From contig NZ_CP037864.1 in the NCBI RefSeq assembly GCF_004353845.1, positions 2,852,001-2,916,000 on the forward strand: a stretch of 64,000 nt of DNA, written 5' to 3'. The notes below the pieces were generated by a model, which had not been told where the DNA came from, searched no databases, and saw only the letters and a program-made list of their open reading frames with translations. This document shows, in pieces, positions 8,874-18,793 of the stretch. The translations under genes and the position numbers were made by a program. The first letter of the stretch is position 1, and each line of letters begins with the position of its first letter. The stretch is from Citrobacter arsenatis (GTDB lineage: Bacteria > Pseudomonadota > Gammaproteobacteria > Enterobacterales > Enterobacteriaceae).

Positions 8874-11800
8874 TTTACGCTCTCCTGTACCTGGTCATTG
8901 CCTTCGCCATCCAACCAGTTAATGTTCTTCATCTTACGTACAACTACGAACTCATCGCGGTTTGAACCAACGGTGCCGTAGTAGTTAAATCCGTAGGCCA
9001 GTTGCGCATAGCCGCCGATCATGTGGGTTGGCTTCGGTGTAATACGGGTCACTGAGTTGTGGATCCCGCCACGCTGCTGAGTGATTTCTGAACCCGGCAG
9101 GTTAACGATACGTTCCTGCGCGTGGTACATCATGGTCATCCCGGCTGGTACACGCTGACTGACAACAGCACGCGCCGTCAGCGCCCCGTTACTGTTGAAG
9201 ACTTCGATCCAGTCGTTATCTTCGATTCCCAGATCTTTCGCATCGACTTCGCTCATCCACACAATCGGACCACCGCGTGATAGCGTCAGCATCAGTAAGT
9301 TGTCGCTGTAGGTAGAGTGGATACCCCATTTCTGGTGCGGCGTCAGGAAGTTGAGCGCTTTTTCCGGGTTACCATTAGATTTCTCGCCGATCACCGCTTT
9401 CACCGAACGGGTGTCGATTGGTGGACGGTAAACCAGCAGGCTTTCACCGAAGTCACGCATCCACTGATGATCCTGATACAACTGCTGGCGACCAGACAGC
9501 GTACGCCATGGGATCAGCTCATGAACGTTGGTGTAACCGGCGTTATAAGAGACATGTTCATCTTCCAGACCTGACCAGGTCGGGCTGGAGATAATTTTGC
9601 GCGGCTGCGCCTGAATATCGCGGAAGCGAATTTTCTCGTCTTCTTTATTCAGCGCCAGATGCGTATGATCGCGGCCGGTAAATTCACTCAGCGCCGCCCA
9701 GGCTTTCACGGCTACCTGACCGTTAGTTTCCGGTGCCAGCGTCAGGATCATCTCTGCGGCATCAATTGCGGTATCCAACATTGGCTGGCCTTTCGCCGGG
9801 CCTTCAGCCTTGGTGTAGTTGAGCTTACGCAACAGATCCATTTCGCTCTGGGTGTTCCAGGCAATCCCTTTACCGCCGTTACCCATTTTTTCCATCAGCG
9901 GGCCGATGGAGGTGAAACGCTCGTAGGTTGCCGGATAATCACGCTCAACGGTCATGATGTGCGGCGCGGTAACGCCAGGAATCAGGTCACATTCACCTTT
10001 TTTCCAGTCCTTCACGTCAAGTGGCTGCGCCAGTTCAGCGGCAGAGTCGTGCTGAATCGGCAGCGTAACGACGTCGGTTTCTTTACCGAGGTGGCCCACG
10101 CACACTTCAGAGAATTTCTTGGCGATGGCTTTATAGATTTCCCAGTCGCTCTTCGACTCCCAGGCCGGGTCAACGGCGGCAGACAACGGATGAATAAACG
10201 GATGCATATCCGAGGTATTCATATCGTCTTTTTCATACCAGGTTGCGGTCGGCAGCACGATGTCGGAATACAGACAGGTGCTCGACAGACGGAAGTCCAG
10301 CGTAACGACCAGATCCAGTTTGCCGTCCAGGCCGTTATCCTGCCATTCCACTTCTTCCGGCTTCACGCCGCTCTGCTGGCCGAGATCTTTGCCCTGAATA
10401 CCATGTTCAGTGCCCAGCAGATACTTCAGCATGTACTCGTGGCCCTTACCGGAAGACCCGAGCAGGTTAGAACGCCAGATAAACAGGTTACGCGGATGGT
10501 TTTTACCGTTTTCCGGCTGCTCTGCCGCAAAGCGAATAGAACCTTCTTTCAGGGATTTAACGGTGTAGTCCACCGGCGTCATGCCTGCTTTTTGCGCTTC
10601 TTCGGCGATACGCAGCGGGTTAGTCCCTAACTGCGGCGCAGATGGCAACCAACCCATCCGTTCAGCGCGAACGTTAAAGTCAATCAAATGACCGCTGTAG
10701 CGGGATTTGTCGGCCATTGGGGACAGCAGTTCCTGCGCAGTAACCGTCTCATAGCGCCATTGGCTGGAGTGGTTATAGAAGTAGGAAGTGCTGTTCATAT
10801 GACGAGGCGGACGCTGCCAGTCAAGCGCAAACGCCAACGGCTGCCAGCCGGTTTGCGGACGCAGTTTTTCCTGGCCGACATAGTGGGCCCAACCGCCGCC
10901 GCTTTGGCCGATACAGCCGCAGAACACCAGCATATTGATCAGACCACGATAGTTCATATCGAGGTGGTACCAGTGGTTCAGACCCGCACCGACGATAATC
11001 ATTGAACGACCGTGGGTTTTATCGGCGTTATCCGCAAATTCACGGGCTATGCGCACGATCTGAGAGCGTGATACGCCAGTGATTTTTTCTGCCCAGGCCG
11101 GCGTGTACGCTTTCACGTCATCGTAGCTGGTTGCGCAGTTTTCATCGTTCAGACCGCGTTCCAGGCCGTAGTTAGCCATAGTCAGATCGTAAACGGTGGT
11201 TACCAACGCGGTAGAGCCATCGGCCAGTTGCAGGCGTTTGACCGGCAATTTATGCAGCAGAATGTTTTCCAGTTCTACTTTACTGAAGTGCTCAGTGCCT
11301 TCGCCGCCAAAGTACGGGAAGCCCACTTCGGCGATATCATCCTGGCTACCCAGCAGGCTGAGCTGCAGTTCGGTTTCATCACCGGACGTGCCGTCGCGCT
11401 GCTCGAGATTCCATTTGCCTTTTTCCCCCCAACGGAAACCAATTGAACCGTTTGGCGCAACCATATCGCCGTTGCTATTGATAGCGACGGTTTTCCATTC
11501 CGGATTATTTTCCTGACCCAGGGAGTCAACCAGATCCGCTGCACGCAGCATACGACCAGCAGCATAGTAGCCGTCGCGCTCTTCGAGCATCACCAGCATT
11601 GGCATGTCGGTATAACGACGAACGTAGTCGGTGAAGTACTGGCTCGGGTTATCGAGGTGGAACTCGCGCAGCATGACATGACCCATCGCCATTGCCATCG
11701 CCGCATCGGTCCCCTGCTTCGGCGCCAGCCACAGGTCACACAGTTTGGCGATTTCAGCGTAGTCGGGGGTAATTGCTACCGTTTTGGTGCCTTTATAACG

Positions 11801-12613
11801 AACTTCGGTAAAGAAGTGCGCATCCGGGGTACGGGTCTGCGGAACGTTAGAGCCCCATGCAAGAATGTAGCTGGAGTTATACCAGTCGGCAGATTCCGGT
11901 ACGTCGGTCTGCTCGCCCCAGGTTTGTGGGGAGGCAGGAGGCAGGTCACAGTACCAGTCATAGAAGCTCAGACAGGTACCGCCAATCAGCGACATATAGC
12001 GTGCGCCGGAAGCATACGAAACCATCGACATCGCCGGGATCGGCGAGAAGCCTGCGACACGGTCGGGACCATAGGTTTTGATGGTGTAAACGTTAGATGC
12101 AGCAATCAGTTCATTCACTTCCTGCCAGGAAGAACGAACGAATCCACCGCGACCACGCGCTTGTTTGAAGCTTTTTGCTTTGTCGGCGTCTTCGATAATG
12201 GATGCCCATGCATCTACCGGATCGCTGTGTAATCTTTTTGCTTCACGCCACATCTTCATCAGACGTTTGCGCATCAGCGGGTATTTCAGACGGTTAGCAC
12301 TGTAGAGATACCAGGAATAGCTTGCACCACGTGGGCAGCCGCGAGGCTCGTGGTTAGGCATATCTGGACGCGTGCGTGGGTAGTCAGTTTGCTGGGTTTC
12401 CCAGGTAACCAGACCATTTTTCACATAGATTTTCCAGCTGCATGAGCCCGTGCAGTTTACCCCGTGGGTTGAGCGCACGATTTTGTCATGCTGCCAACGC
12501 TGGCGGTATCCGTCCTCCCAGTCCCTGTTGGTATTGAGAAGCTGGCCGTGCCCATCGGCAAAGGTTTCGCCCTTCTGTTTGAAGTAGCGAAACCGGTCCA
12601 GGAATTTACTCAT
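8870..12613 (-). CDS. narG: Respiratory nitrate reductase 1 alpha subunit
   Basis: Catalytic subunit that reduces nitrate to nitrite on the cytoplasmic face of the membrane using a bis-MGD molybdenum cofactor. The 1247-residue length matches E. coli. The FS0 [4Fe-4S] cluster ligands H50, C54, C58 (in HGVNCTGSC) and C93 (in RGCPRG) are present, as is the aspartate molybdenum ligand at D223 in DWYCDLPP. The start MSKFLDRFRYFKQKG is the known N-terminus, whose first residues mimic a Tat signal but are retained. It is first in narGHJI, behind an FNR-type promoter. Confidence 0.98.
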   Translation of the reverse strand: MSKFLDRFRYFKQKGETFADGHGQLLNTNRDWEDGYRQRWQHDKIVRSTHGVNCTGSCSWKIYVKNGLVTWETQQTDYPRTRPDMPNHEPRGCPRGASYSWYLYSANRLKYPLMRKRLMKMWREAKRLHSDPVDAWASIIEDADKAKSFKQARGRGGFVRSSWQEVNELIAASNVYTIKTYGPDRVAGFSPIPAMSMVSYASGARYMSLIGGTCLSFYDWYCDLPPASPQTWGEQTDVPESADWYNSSYILAWGSNVPQTRTPDAHFFTEVRYKGTKTVAITPDYAEIAKLCDLWLAPKQGTDAAMAMAMGHVMLREFHLDNPSQYFTDYVRRYTDMPMLVMLEERDGYYAAGRMLRAADLVDSLGQENNPEWKTVAINSNGDMVAPNGSIGFRWGEKGKWNLEQRDGTSGDETELQLSLLGSQDDIAEVGFPYFGGEGTEHFSKVELENILLHKLPVKRLQLADGSTALVTTVYDLTMANYGLERGLNDENCATSYDDVKAYTPAWAEKITGVSRSQIVRIAREFADNADKTHGRSMIIVGAGLNHWYHLDMNYRGLINMLVFCGCIGQSGGGWAHYVGQEKLRPQTGWQPLAFALDWQRPPRHMNSTSYFYNHSSQWRYETVTAQELLSPMADKSRYSGHLIDFNVRAERMGWLPSAPQLGTNPLRIAEEAQKAGMTPVDYTVKSLKEGSIRFAAEQPENGKNHPRNLFIWRSNLLGSSGKGHEYMLKYLLGTEHGIQGKDLGQQSGVKPEEVEWQDNGLDGKLDLVVTLDFRLSSTCLYSDIVLPTATWYEKDDMNTSDMHPFIHPLSAAVDPAWESKSDWEIYKAIAKKFSEVCVGHLGKETDVVTLPIQHDSAAELAQPLDVKDWKKGECDLIPGVTAPHIMTVERDYPATYERFTSIGPLMEKMGNGGKGIAWNTQSEMDLLRKLNYTKAEGPAKGQPMLDTAIDAAEMILTLAPETNGQVAVKAWAALSEFTGRDHTHLALNKEDEKIRFRDIQAQPRKIISSPTWSGLEDEHVSYNAGYTNVHELIPWRTLSGRQQLYQDHQWMRDFGESLLVYRPPIDTRSVKAVIGEKSNGNPEKALNFLTPHQKWGIHSTYSDNLLMLTLSRGGPIVWMSEVDAKDLGIEDNDWIEVFNSNGALTARAVVSQRVPAGMTMMYHAQERIVNLPGSEITQQRGGIHNSVTRITPKPTHMIGGYAQLAYGFNYYGTVGSNRDEFVVVRKMKNINWLDGEGNDQVQESVK

Positions 12614-12675
12614 CGGTTTTCTCCTGTAGGAGCCTGACGGCTCTCTGATAAATCGACATTGCTTGATTGAGAGCG

Positions 12676-12717
12676 AAGGTAACGCTCTGAAAGGGCGTGA
12701 GAATTGATAACGATCAA
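12676..12717 (-). promoter_or_regulatory. narG promoter with FNR site
   Basis: TTGATAACGATCAA at 12704-12717 is a perfect FNR box (TTGAT-N4-ATCAA). A -10-like TACCTT reads on the minus strand at 12681-12676. With the FNR box centred at -41.5 the transcript would start near 12669, about 56 bases before narG. This is the class II anaerobic activation layout known for E. coli narG. Confidence 0.88.
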
Positions 12718-12953
12718 GGCAGGCAGGGATGAAAATGGAGGGTTGATTTTCACATACCCCCTTAGTGGGATATCAATGAACAATTCAACATATTGAATTT
12801 AAATGATTTTTTCAAACTCACTTATCATACAAATGTTAAATTCTTTATAAGTGGGTATTAAGGGGTATCCCCCCTGCTTAGCATATTGCGAGCACCGTTT
12901 CGCAGACTTTCGTCATGAGCTCACATATAAGTATGTTGTAACTAATTTAGAAC
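12718..12953 (-). promoter_or_regulatory. Upstream control region of narG (NarL heptamers)
   Basis: This is an AT-rich stretch with no gene. On the minus strand a heptamer fitting TACYYMT (TACCCCT) lies at 12867-12861, with near matches beside it (TACCCAC, and TACCCCC in the opposite orientation near 12756). In E. coli, NarL bound far upstream is brought to the promoter by IHF. The IHF site was not located with confidence. Confidence 0.6.
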
Positions 12954-12980
12954 AAAAAAAAGCGCGGTCTAACGCCGCGC
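12954..12980 (-). terminator. narK terminator
   Basis: Minus-strand GCGCGG / CCGCGC stem with a 7-base loop followed by eight Ts, 28 bases after the narK stop. Confidence 0.88.
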
Positions 12981-13007
12981 AATGGATAATCAACTGCTAC
13001 TACTTTT

Positions 13008-14399
13008 TTACTTTTTAGAATGACGTCCGTATACCGCCCAGGTGATAACCACGCAGGCGACATAGAAGATCAGAAATACTTTCATCGCATCGACCGGAGA
13101 GCCGGTCAATGCCAGAGACGTACCAAAAGCTTTCGGGATAAAGAAGCCGCCAATCGCGCCAATGGCTGAGATAAAGCCCAGCGCTGCCGCAGTGTCGGTT
13201 GCCGCCTCGCGCATGGCCTTCTCTTCTGAACCGCCTTCAGCTTTCACTCTGTCCATCGTCAGCTTGCGGAAAATAACAGAGATCATCTGAAAGGTTGAAC
13301 CACTTCCCAGACCAGCCGTCAGGAACAACGCAAGGAACACCGCAAAGAAGGCGATAAAGTTGCCGCCAACACCGTTAGATGGCAGCGTCAGGAACAGTAA
13401 GGCACTGAAAATAGCCATCAGCACGAAGTTCACCAGCGTTACACGGGTTCCGCCCAGACGGTCAGAGATTGCCCCGCCCGCTGAACGAGCCAGCGCACCA
13501 ATCAACGGTCCAAAGAAGGCGTAATGCAGGATCTGTACCTCAGGGAACTGCGTTTTTGACAGCATCGCGAAACCGGCCGAGAAACCGATAAATGAACCGA
13601 AGGTTGCCAGATACAGCAGGCTCATAATCCACAGGTGCCCGCGTTTCAGCACCGGCAATTGCTCTTTCAGCGATGCTTTAGACGTTGCCAGCTCATTCAT
13701 ACCAAACCATGCAGCCAGCGTTAACACTGCCAGGAACGGTACCCAAATCCATGCGGCGTTTGCCAGATACAGCTGCGTACCATCCGGTTGTTCAACCCCG
13801 TGACTACCAAATGCGGCAAAGATTGACAGTGAAACCACCAGCGGCGCAACCAACTGCATCACGCTGACGCCCATGTTGCCCAGGCCACCGTTCAGACCCA
13901 GCGCACCGCCCTGTTTCTGTTTTGGAAAGAAGAAGCTGATGTTTGCCATGCTGGACGCAAAGTTCGCACCAGCGAAGCCGCACAACAGGGAGATAATAAT
14001 AAAGGTACTGAACGGCGTGGAGGTATCCTGCACCGCAAAACCTAACCATACGCAAGGAATGATCAGGATCCCAGTGCTAAACGCCGTCCAACGGCGTCCA
14101 CCAAACAGGGGAATCATAAAGGAGTACGGAACACGCAGCAACGCGCCGGACACCGAAGGTAATGCCGTCAGCATGAACAGCTGTTCAGTGGTGAAATCAA
14201 ATCCGACTTTCGGTAAGTTCACCGCCACGGCGCTAAATAACATCCACACGCAAAACGCCAGCAGCAAGCAAGGGACGGAAATCCACAGGTTACGGCTGGC
14301 GATTCGTTGACCACGCTGCTGCCAGAAGGCGGGATCTTCCGGCCGCCATTCGGTAATTACAGCTCCAGATGCCCTTTCCGGGGCAGATGAGTGACTCAT
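13008..14399 (-). CDS. narK: Nitrate/nitrite antiporter NarK
   Basis: Inner-membrane major facilitator protein that exchanges external nitrate for internal nitrite during anaerobic respiration. The start is placed at MSHSSAPERASGAV, giving the 463 residues of E. coli NarK. An in-frame ATG 12 codons upstream lies close to the predicted transcript start and is unlikely. Twelve hydrophobic segments are visible. The glycine-rich nitrate signatures are GFAGANFASSMANISFFFPK in the first half and GLGSGSTFQMISVIF in the second. It is transcribed towards narG with its own terminator between. Confidence 0.97.
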   Translation of the reverse strand: MSHSSAPERASGAVITEWRPEDPAFWQQRGQRIASRNLWISVPCLLLAFCVWMLFSAVAVNLPKVGFDFTTEQLFMLTALPSVSGALLRVPYSFMIPLFGGRRWTAFSTGILIIPCVWLGFAVQDTSTPFSTFIIISLLCGFAGANFASSMANISFFFPKQKQGGALGLNGGLGNMGVSVMQLVAPLVVSLSIFAAFGSHGVEQPDGTQLYLANAAWIWVPFLAVLTLAAWFGMNELATSKASLKEQLPVLKRGHLWIMSLLYLATFGSFIGFSAGFAMLSKTQFPEVQILHYAFFGPLIGALARSAGGAISDRLGGTRVTLVNFVLMAIFSALLFLTLPSNGVGGNFIAFFAVFLALFLTAGLGSGSTFQMISVIFRKLTMDRVKAEGGSEEKAMREAATDTAAALGFISAIGAIGGFFIPKAFGTSLALTGSPVDAMKVFLIFYVACVVITWAVYGRHSKK

Positions 14400-14431
14400 A
14401 GACACCTCTGATACTTGTTTCGATGCCTGCA

Positions 14432-14472
14432 ACATTAGGGTTTACAGCTGGAGGTAAGTTGATATAAATCAA
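14432..14472 (-). promoter_or_regulatory. narK promoter with FNR site
   Basis: TTGATATAAATCAA (14459-14472) is a perfect FNR box. A -10-like TAATGT reads on the minus strand at 14437-14432, so a start near 14424 puts FNR at -41.5, as for E. coli narK. Confidence 0.85.
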
Positions 14473-14614
14473 AGGAAAAGGAGTCATTATTCATGTCCAA
14501 AATTTATCATTACCCTAAATGAGTACATAACTTCGCTAAAAAAGATGTGGTTTTTCACGCTTCTGTCGCCCCCTACTCCCCCTCGTCCAGGATCTCTCCC
14601 TCCGGCGGCAATTA

Positions 14615-14641
14615 AGAGGTAGCCCGTTTGAGGTATGGGTA
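14615..14641. promoter_or_regulatory. NarL/NarP heptamer pair between narK and narX
   Basis: Two sequences fitting TACYYMT on the minus strand, TACCTCT (14621-14615) and TACCCAT (14641-14635), flank a near match. A further heptamer TACTCAT reads near 14525-14519. The 340-base divergent gap holds no gene. In E. coli it carries NarL sites activating narK and tuning narXL; assignment here is by consensus only. Confidence 0.6.
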
Positions 14642-14739
14642 TACTCCAGCGTATCGCTGAGAATAACGCCACTGCCTGCAGCAGAACCGTCATTCAATAA
14701 GGTTTTCAGCTTTGCGAAAACCCGAAGGAACAAGTCACC

Positions 14740-16536
14740 ATGTTTAAACGTTGTCTCTCCCCGCTTACGCTGGTTAACCAGGTGGCGCTAATTGTTTTGT
14801 TGTCTACTGCCATCGGTGTGGCGGGCATGGCTGTCTCTGGCTGGCTGGTCCAGGGCGTTCAGGGTAGCGCCCATGCGATCAACAAAGCGGGATCGCTGCG
14901 CATGCAAAGCTATCGCCTGCTGGCAGCCGTACCGCTGGATGCGAGCGACCAACCGCTGCTGGATGAAATGGAGCAAACGGCGTTTAGCCCGGAATTGACA
15001 CGAGCCGCGCAGCGTGACGGACAGCAGGCGCAGTTAAAAGCATTACAGGATTACTGGCATACTGAACTGGCTCCAGGGCTTGCGCATGCCCAAACGCCTG
15101 ATGCAGTAGCGCAGGATGTGACGCGCTTTGTGGGCGGGCTGGATAAGTTGGTTACCGCCTTTGACCATACTACCGAATTACGCATTGAACGCGTCGTCCT
15201 GCTGCATCGCCTGATGGCCGTATTTATGGCATTGCTGCTGGTCTTCACCATTATCTGGCTGCGCGTGCGCCTGCTACAGCCGTGGAAACAGCTACTGACA
15301 ATGGCGCGAGCCGTCAGCCAACGTGATTTTACCCAACGCGCGCATATCAGCGGGCGTAATGAGATGGCGACTCTGGGCTCGGCGCTGAATAATATGTCGG
15401 AAGAACTGGCCGAGAGTTACGCGGTGCTGGAGCAGCGGGTACAGGAGAAAACGGCGGGTCTGGAGCACAAAAACCAGATCCTCTCTTTCCTGTGGCAAGC
15501 CAACCGCCGTTTGCACTCTCAGGTGCCGTTGTGCGAACGCCTCTCGCCGGTACTGAACGGTCTGCAAAATTTGACCTTGCTGCATGATATTGAACTGCGG
15601 GTTTATGACCTGGAAGATGAAGATAATCATCAGGAATTTACCTGTCAGTCCAATGCCAGCTGTGATGAGAAAGGCTGTCACTTGTGTCCTCGCGGAACAC
15701 TGCCCGCCATTGACGGCGGTATCACCTTGAAATGGCGACTGACCGATGCACATACCCAGTATGGTATCCTGCTCGCTACTTTACCGAATGGACGCCATCT
15801 CAGCCACGATCAGCAGCAGTTGGTTGATACCCTGGTTGAGCAACTGACCGCAACGCTTGCGCTCGACAGGCATCAGGAGCGCCAACAGCAGTTGATCGTG
15901 ATGGAAGAGCGTGCCACCATTGCGCGCGAACTTCATGATTCTATTGCACAATCGCTCTCCTGTATGAAGATGCAGGTTAGCTGTTTGCAGATGCAGGGTG
16001 ATGCGCTTTCAGATAACTGCCGCGAACTGCTCAGTCAGATTCGTAACGAGCTGAATGCGTCGTGGGCGCAACTGCGTGAGCTGTTAACCACCTTCCGTTT
16101 ACAGCTGACGGAACCTGGATTACGACCCGCGCTGGAAGCCAGCTGTCAGGAGTACAGCGCCCGTTTTGGATTTACGGTGAAGCTGGATTATCAGCTACCG
16201 CCACGCCTGGTCCCTTCGCATCAGGCTATTCACCTGCTACAAATTGCGCGCGAAGCTCTGAGCAACGCCCTCAAACACTCTCAGGCCGATGAAGTGGTCG
16301 TGACGGTGGTGCAAAATGGCAAGCAGGTCAAACTGACAGTGCAAGATAACGGCTGCGGCGTACCGGAAAACGCCGAACGCAGTAACCACTACGGCATGAT
16401 AATTATGCGCGACCGTGCGCAAAGCTTGCGCGGCGATTGCCGTGTACGCCGTCGCGAGACTGGCGGTACTGAAGTTGCTGTCACTTTTATTCCCGAAACA
16501 AACTTCACAGAAGTCCAAGGAGATACCCATGAGTAA
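14740..16536 (+). CDS. narX: Nitrate/nitrite sensor histidine kinase NarX
   Basis: Inner-membrane sensor that autophosphorylates in response to periplasmic nitrate and controls NarL. It has 598 residues, as in E. coli. Transmembrane helices are at about 14-37 and 152-175. The periplasmic P-box that binds nitrate lies at about 42-61, followed by a HAMP region (about 176-230), a cysteine-containing central module (CQSNASCDEKGCHLC) and a HPK7-type transmitter. H399 in ARELHDSIAQ is the phosphorylation site, and the ATPase domain has GCGVP. It overlaps narL by eight bases. Confidence 0.98.
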   Translation: MFKRCLSPLTLVNQVALIVLLSTAIGVAGMAVSGWLVQGVQGSAHAINKAGSLRMQSYRLLAAVPLDASDQPLLDEMEQTAFSPELTRAAQRDGQQAQLKALQDYWHTELAPGLAHAQTPDAVAQDVTRFVGGLDKLVTAFDHTTELRIERVVLLHRLMAVFMALLLVFTIIWLRVRLLQPWKQLLTMARAVSQRDFTQRAHISGRNEMATLGSALNNMSEELAESYAVLEQRVQEKTAGLEHKNQILSFLWQANRRLHSQVPLCERLSPVLNGLQNLTLLHDIELRVYDLEDEDNHQEFTCQSNASCDEKGCHLCPRGTLPAIDGGITLKWRLTDAHTQYGILLATLPNGRHLSHDQQQLVDTLVEQLTATLALDRHQERQQQLIVMEERATIARELHDSIAQSLSCMKMQVSCLQMQGDALSDNCRELLSQIRNELNASWAQLRELLTTFRLQLTEPGLRPALEASCQEYSARFGFTVKLDYQLPPRLVPSHQAIHLLQIAREALSNALKHSQADEVVVTVVQNGKQVKLTVQDNGCGVPENAERSNHYGMIIMRDRAQSLRGDCRVRRRETGGTEVAVTFIPETNFTEVQGDTHE

Positions 16537-17179
16537 TCTGGAACCGGCTACCATCCTGTTGATCGACGATCATCCGATGCTGCGAACCGGTGTAAAACAG
16601 CTTGTCAGCATGGCGCCCGATATCACCGTTGTCGGCGAAGCCAGCAATGGTGAGCAGGGTATCGAGCTGGCAGAATCCCTTGATCCCGATCTGATCCTTC
16701 TCGATCTCAATATGCCCGGCATGAACGGTCTGGAAACGCTCGACAAGCTGCGTGAGAAATCCTTGTCGGGCCGTATCGTTGTGTTTAGCGTATCCAACCA
16801 TGAAGAAGACGTGGTTACCGCACTGAAACGCGGCGCTGACGGTTATCTGCTGAAAGATATGGAGCCGGAAGATTTACTGAAAGCCTTACAGCAATCAGCG
16901 GCTGGCGAAATGGTGCTGAGCGAAGCCTTAACGCCGGTTCTGGCCGCCAGCCTGCGCGCAAATCGCGCAACGTCTGATCGTGATGTCACCCAACTGACGC
17001 CGCGCGAACGCGACATCCTCAAGCTCATCGCCCAGGGACTGCCTAACAAGATGATCGCCCGCCGCCTGGACATCACCGAAAGTACGGTAAAAGTTCACGT
17101 GAAGCATATGCTGAAGAAAATGAAGCTCAAATCACGCGTTGAAGCCGCGGTATGGGTGCATCAGGAACGCATTTTCTGA
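16529..17179 (+). CDS. narL: Nitrate/nitrite response regulator NarL
   Basis: Transcription factor activating narGHJI and narK and repressing alternative respiratory genes when nitrate is present. The start MSNLEPATILLIDDHP gives the 216-residue E. coli length; a longer upstream reading lies inside narX. The receiver domain has D59 as phospho-acceptor (LILLDLNMPGMNG), and the C-terminal LuxR/FixJ-type helix-turn-helix is TPRERDILKLIAQG...TVKVHVKHM. Its start overlaps the end of narX, so the pair is translationally coupled. Confidence 0.98.
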   Translation: MSNLEPATILLIDDHPMLRTGVKQLVSMAPDITVVGEASNGEQGIELAESLDPDLILLDLNMPGMNGLETLDKLREKSLSGRIVVFSVSNHEEDVVTALKRGADGYLLKDMEPEDLLKALQQSAAGEMVLSEALTPVLAASLRANRATSDRDVTQLTPRERDILKLIAQGLPNKMIARRLDITESTVKVHVKHMLKKMKLKSRVEAAVWVHQERIF

Positions 17180-17200
17180 TATCGCGTATATGCGTCATTC

Positions 17201-18586
17201 TTAGCGAGGATCATTTTCCGAAACGTTAATAAACGGTTCGGTCAGTGATAGCGTGATCTCATTGGAAGAGACACGCTGGCCCTGCTCATCTTCTACCACC
17301 ACAGACAACCGCCAGCGGTTCGTCGCCCCTTCTCTGTTGTCCCACTTCGGCATAATAATCGTCCATCCCTGCGCGCTTCGGCTATTGCTGCCCGCCGTTA
17401 AGCTCAACGCCTGGGTATCACCCTGCCATGCCAGACGGCGGATCCCATGCAGACTACGCACTTCCAGCTTCAGCGCCACCGTCTCTCCAGGATTAAGATC
17501 CCAGGGTGGCGTGGCCAAAAACACCGACAGCGTTTTACGCTGGCGATACTCCAGCGTCGGCAAATTGTTACGCTGCGGATCGTCATAACGACTGCCGCGT
17601 AGCGATCGACTGTTTGCCACCTCGCTGACCATCAGCTGTTTTTTTAGCGGCACGCCAAAACGGTAATTAAGCGTGAAGCCAAGATTATTCTGGCTGATGC
17701 CGCTTTCACCCTGCTTATGCTGCGCTGTTACCGTGATCAGCGGCACCGGCGTATAGCTTAGCCCGAGGTTCACCGCCACCGGATTGTGATACCCGGTTCC
17801 CGAATGAAACAGATCCACCCGGTCGCCAAAATACTGTTCCACGCTGACGCTGGTATTGAGGTGTTGATAGAACGGCATACGCATTTGCGCGGTCAGATCG
17901 TAGCCGCGGGCCATCCGTTGTTGCTGGGTTACGCTACGCTCCTGCCAGGAGGACAACGGTTGATAATAGTTAGCGGATAAGCGCAAATATTCGCCCCACG
18001 CCTCGGCACCGAGGCCACCGCGGGGCAGATTTTCATCCAACAGGTTGTCATAAAAGGTGTTGTAACCCAGTAACCAACCGTCACGGACCCAACGCTGTCC
18101 AATCCCCGCATTACTGACTAAGCCTTCGTCCTGTTGCGTCATTCCCAACTGGCTCCAGGTAAGATAACGTTGATTGTCCTGCCATGGGATAAACCAGCTT
18201 CCCCGACTTCCGGTAAAGCTGCCTTCGTTATCAACCTGCAACCCGACGCTGGCGTTTCCCCACACAGAGAGCCAGGATTCCAGTTGCTGATTCACCTGTT
18301 CACTGACCGTGTCACGCACCTGACCAAACGCGAACTGCTTCGCCTGTTCACCCGTATCAAGCCCGTTATCGGTCATACTGGCCTCACCAAACGCTTTGAC
18401 CATTTCGGCAAAGTGCTTTTCGCCAGCCCGTGACTCCGGCGCCATGCCGAGATCGGGCAAGCCATCACTATTGTTATCAAAAGGGTTTTCAGCCTGGTGG
18501 ATAAAAGACGACTGCGCGCTGGCAATACCGCCTGCCAGCGGCAAGAGTGCAAATACGGCGAGAGGAAAATAAATAATACGGCTCAA
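17201..18586 (-). CDS. ychO: Invasin/intimin-like outer-membrane protein YchO
   Basis: Outer-membrane protein related to the N-terminal beta-barrel of intimin and invasin; its role in E. coli is unsettled. It has 461 residues with a signal peptide that cleaves after about ASAQ (residue 25). An inverse-autotransporter barrel follows at about 90-330, with SWLSVWGNASVGLQ and LGLSYTPVPLITVTAQHKQG. A single Ig-like domain ends the protein, where true invasins have several. It is convergent with narL, 21 bases away, and divergent from ychN. Confidence 0.93.
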   Translation of the reverse strand: MSRIIYFPLAVFALLPLAGGIASAQSSFIHQAENPFDNNSDGLPDLGMAPESRAGEKHFAEMVKAFGEASMTDNGLDTGEQAKQFAFGQVRDTVSEQVNQQLESWLSVWGNASVGLQVDNEGSFTGSRGSWFIPWQDNQRYLTWSQLGMTQQDEGLVSNAGIGQRWVRDGWLLGYNTFYDNLLDENLPRGGLGAEAWGEYLRLSANYYQPLSSWQERSVTQQQRMARGYDLTAQMRMPFYQHLNTSVSVEQYFGDRVDLFHSGTGYHNPVAVNLGLSYTPVPLITVTAQHKQGESGISQNNLGFTLNYRFGVPLKKQLMVSEVANSRSLRGSRYDDPQRNNLPTLEYRQRKTLSVFLATPPWDLNPGETVALKLEVRSLHGIRRLAWQGDTQALSLTAGSNSRSAQGWTIIMPKWDNREGATNRWRLSVVVEDEQGQRVSSNEITLSLTEPFINVSENDPR

Positions 18587-18793
18587 ATCGTTAGTTATTT
18601 CTTAAATCAATTAATTAGGCACACTTAACCTAAACCATAACGTCTTCAGCATTTAATTGCAGCCTTAATCCCTGTTTTCGGGATTTTCTGACCCGAATAA
18701 TAAGGGGTCCTCATATGCTTTCTTTTCGATATCTGGTACAGGGAGTACCATACACGGCAGAAATTATCCTCCCATCCGACAACAGGAGTAAAA

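Noticed and set aside
14435..14471. Longer NarK starting at the upstream ATG (14435)
   Set aside because: It would begin within about 11 bases of the predicted transcript start; MSHSSAPERA at 14399 matches the known NarK N-terminus.
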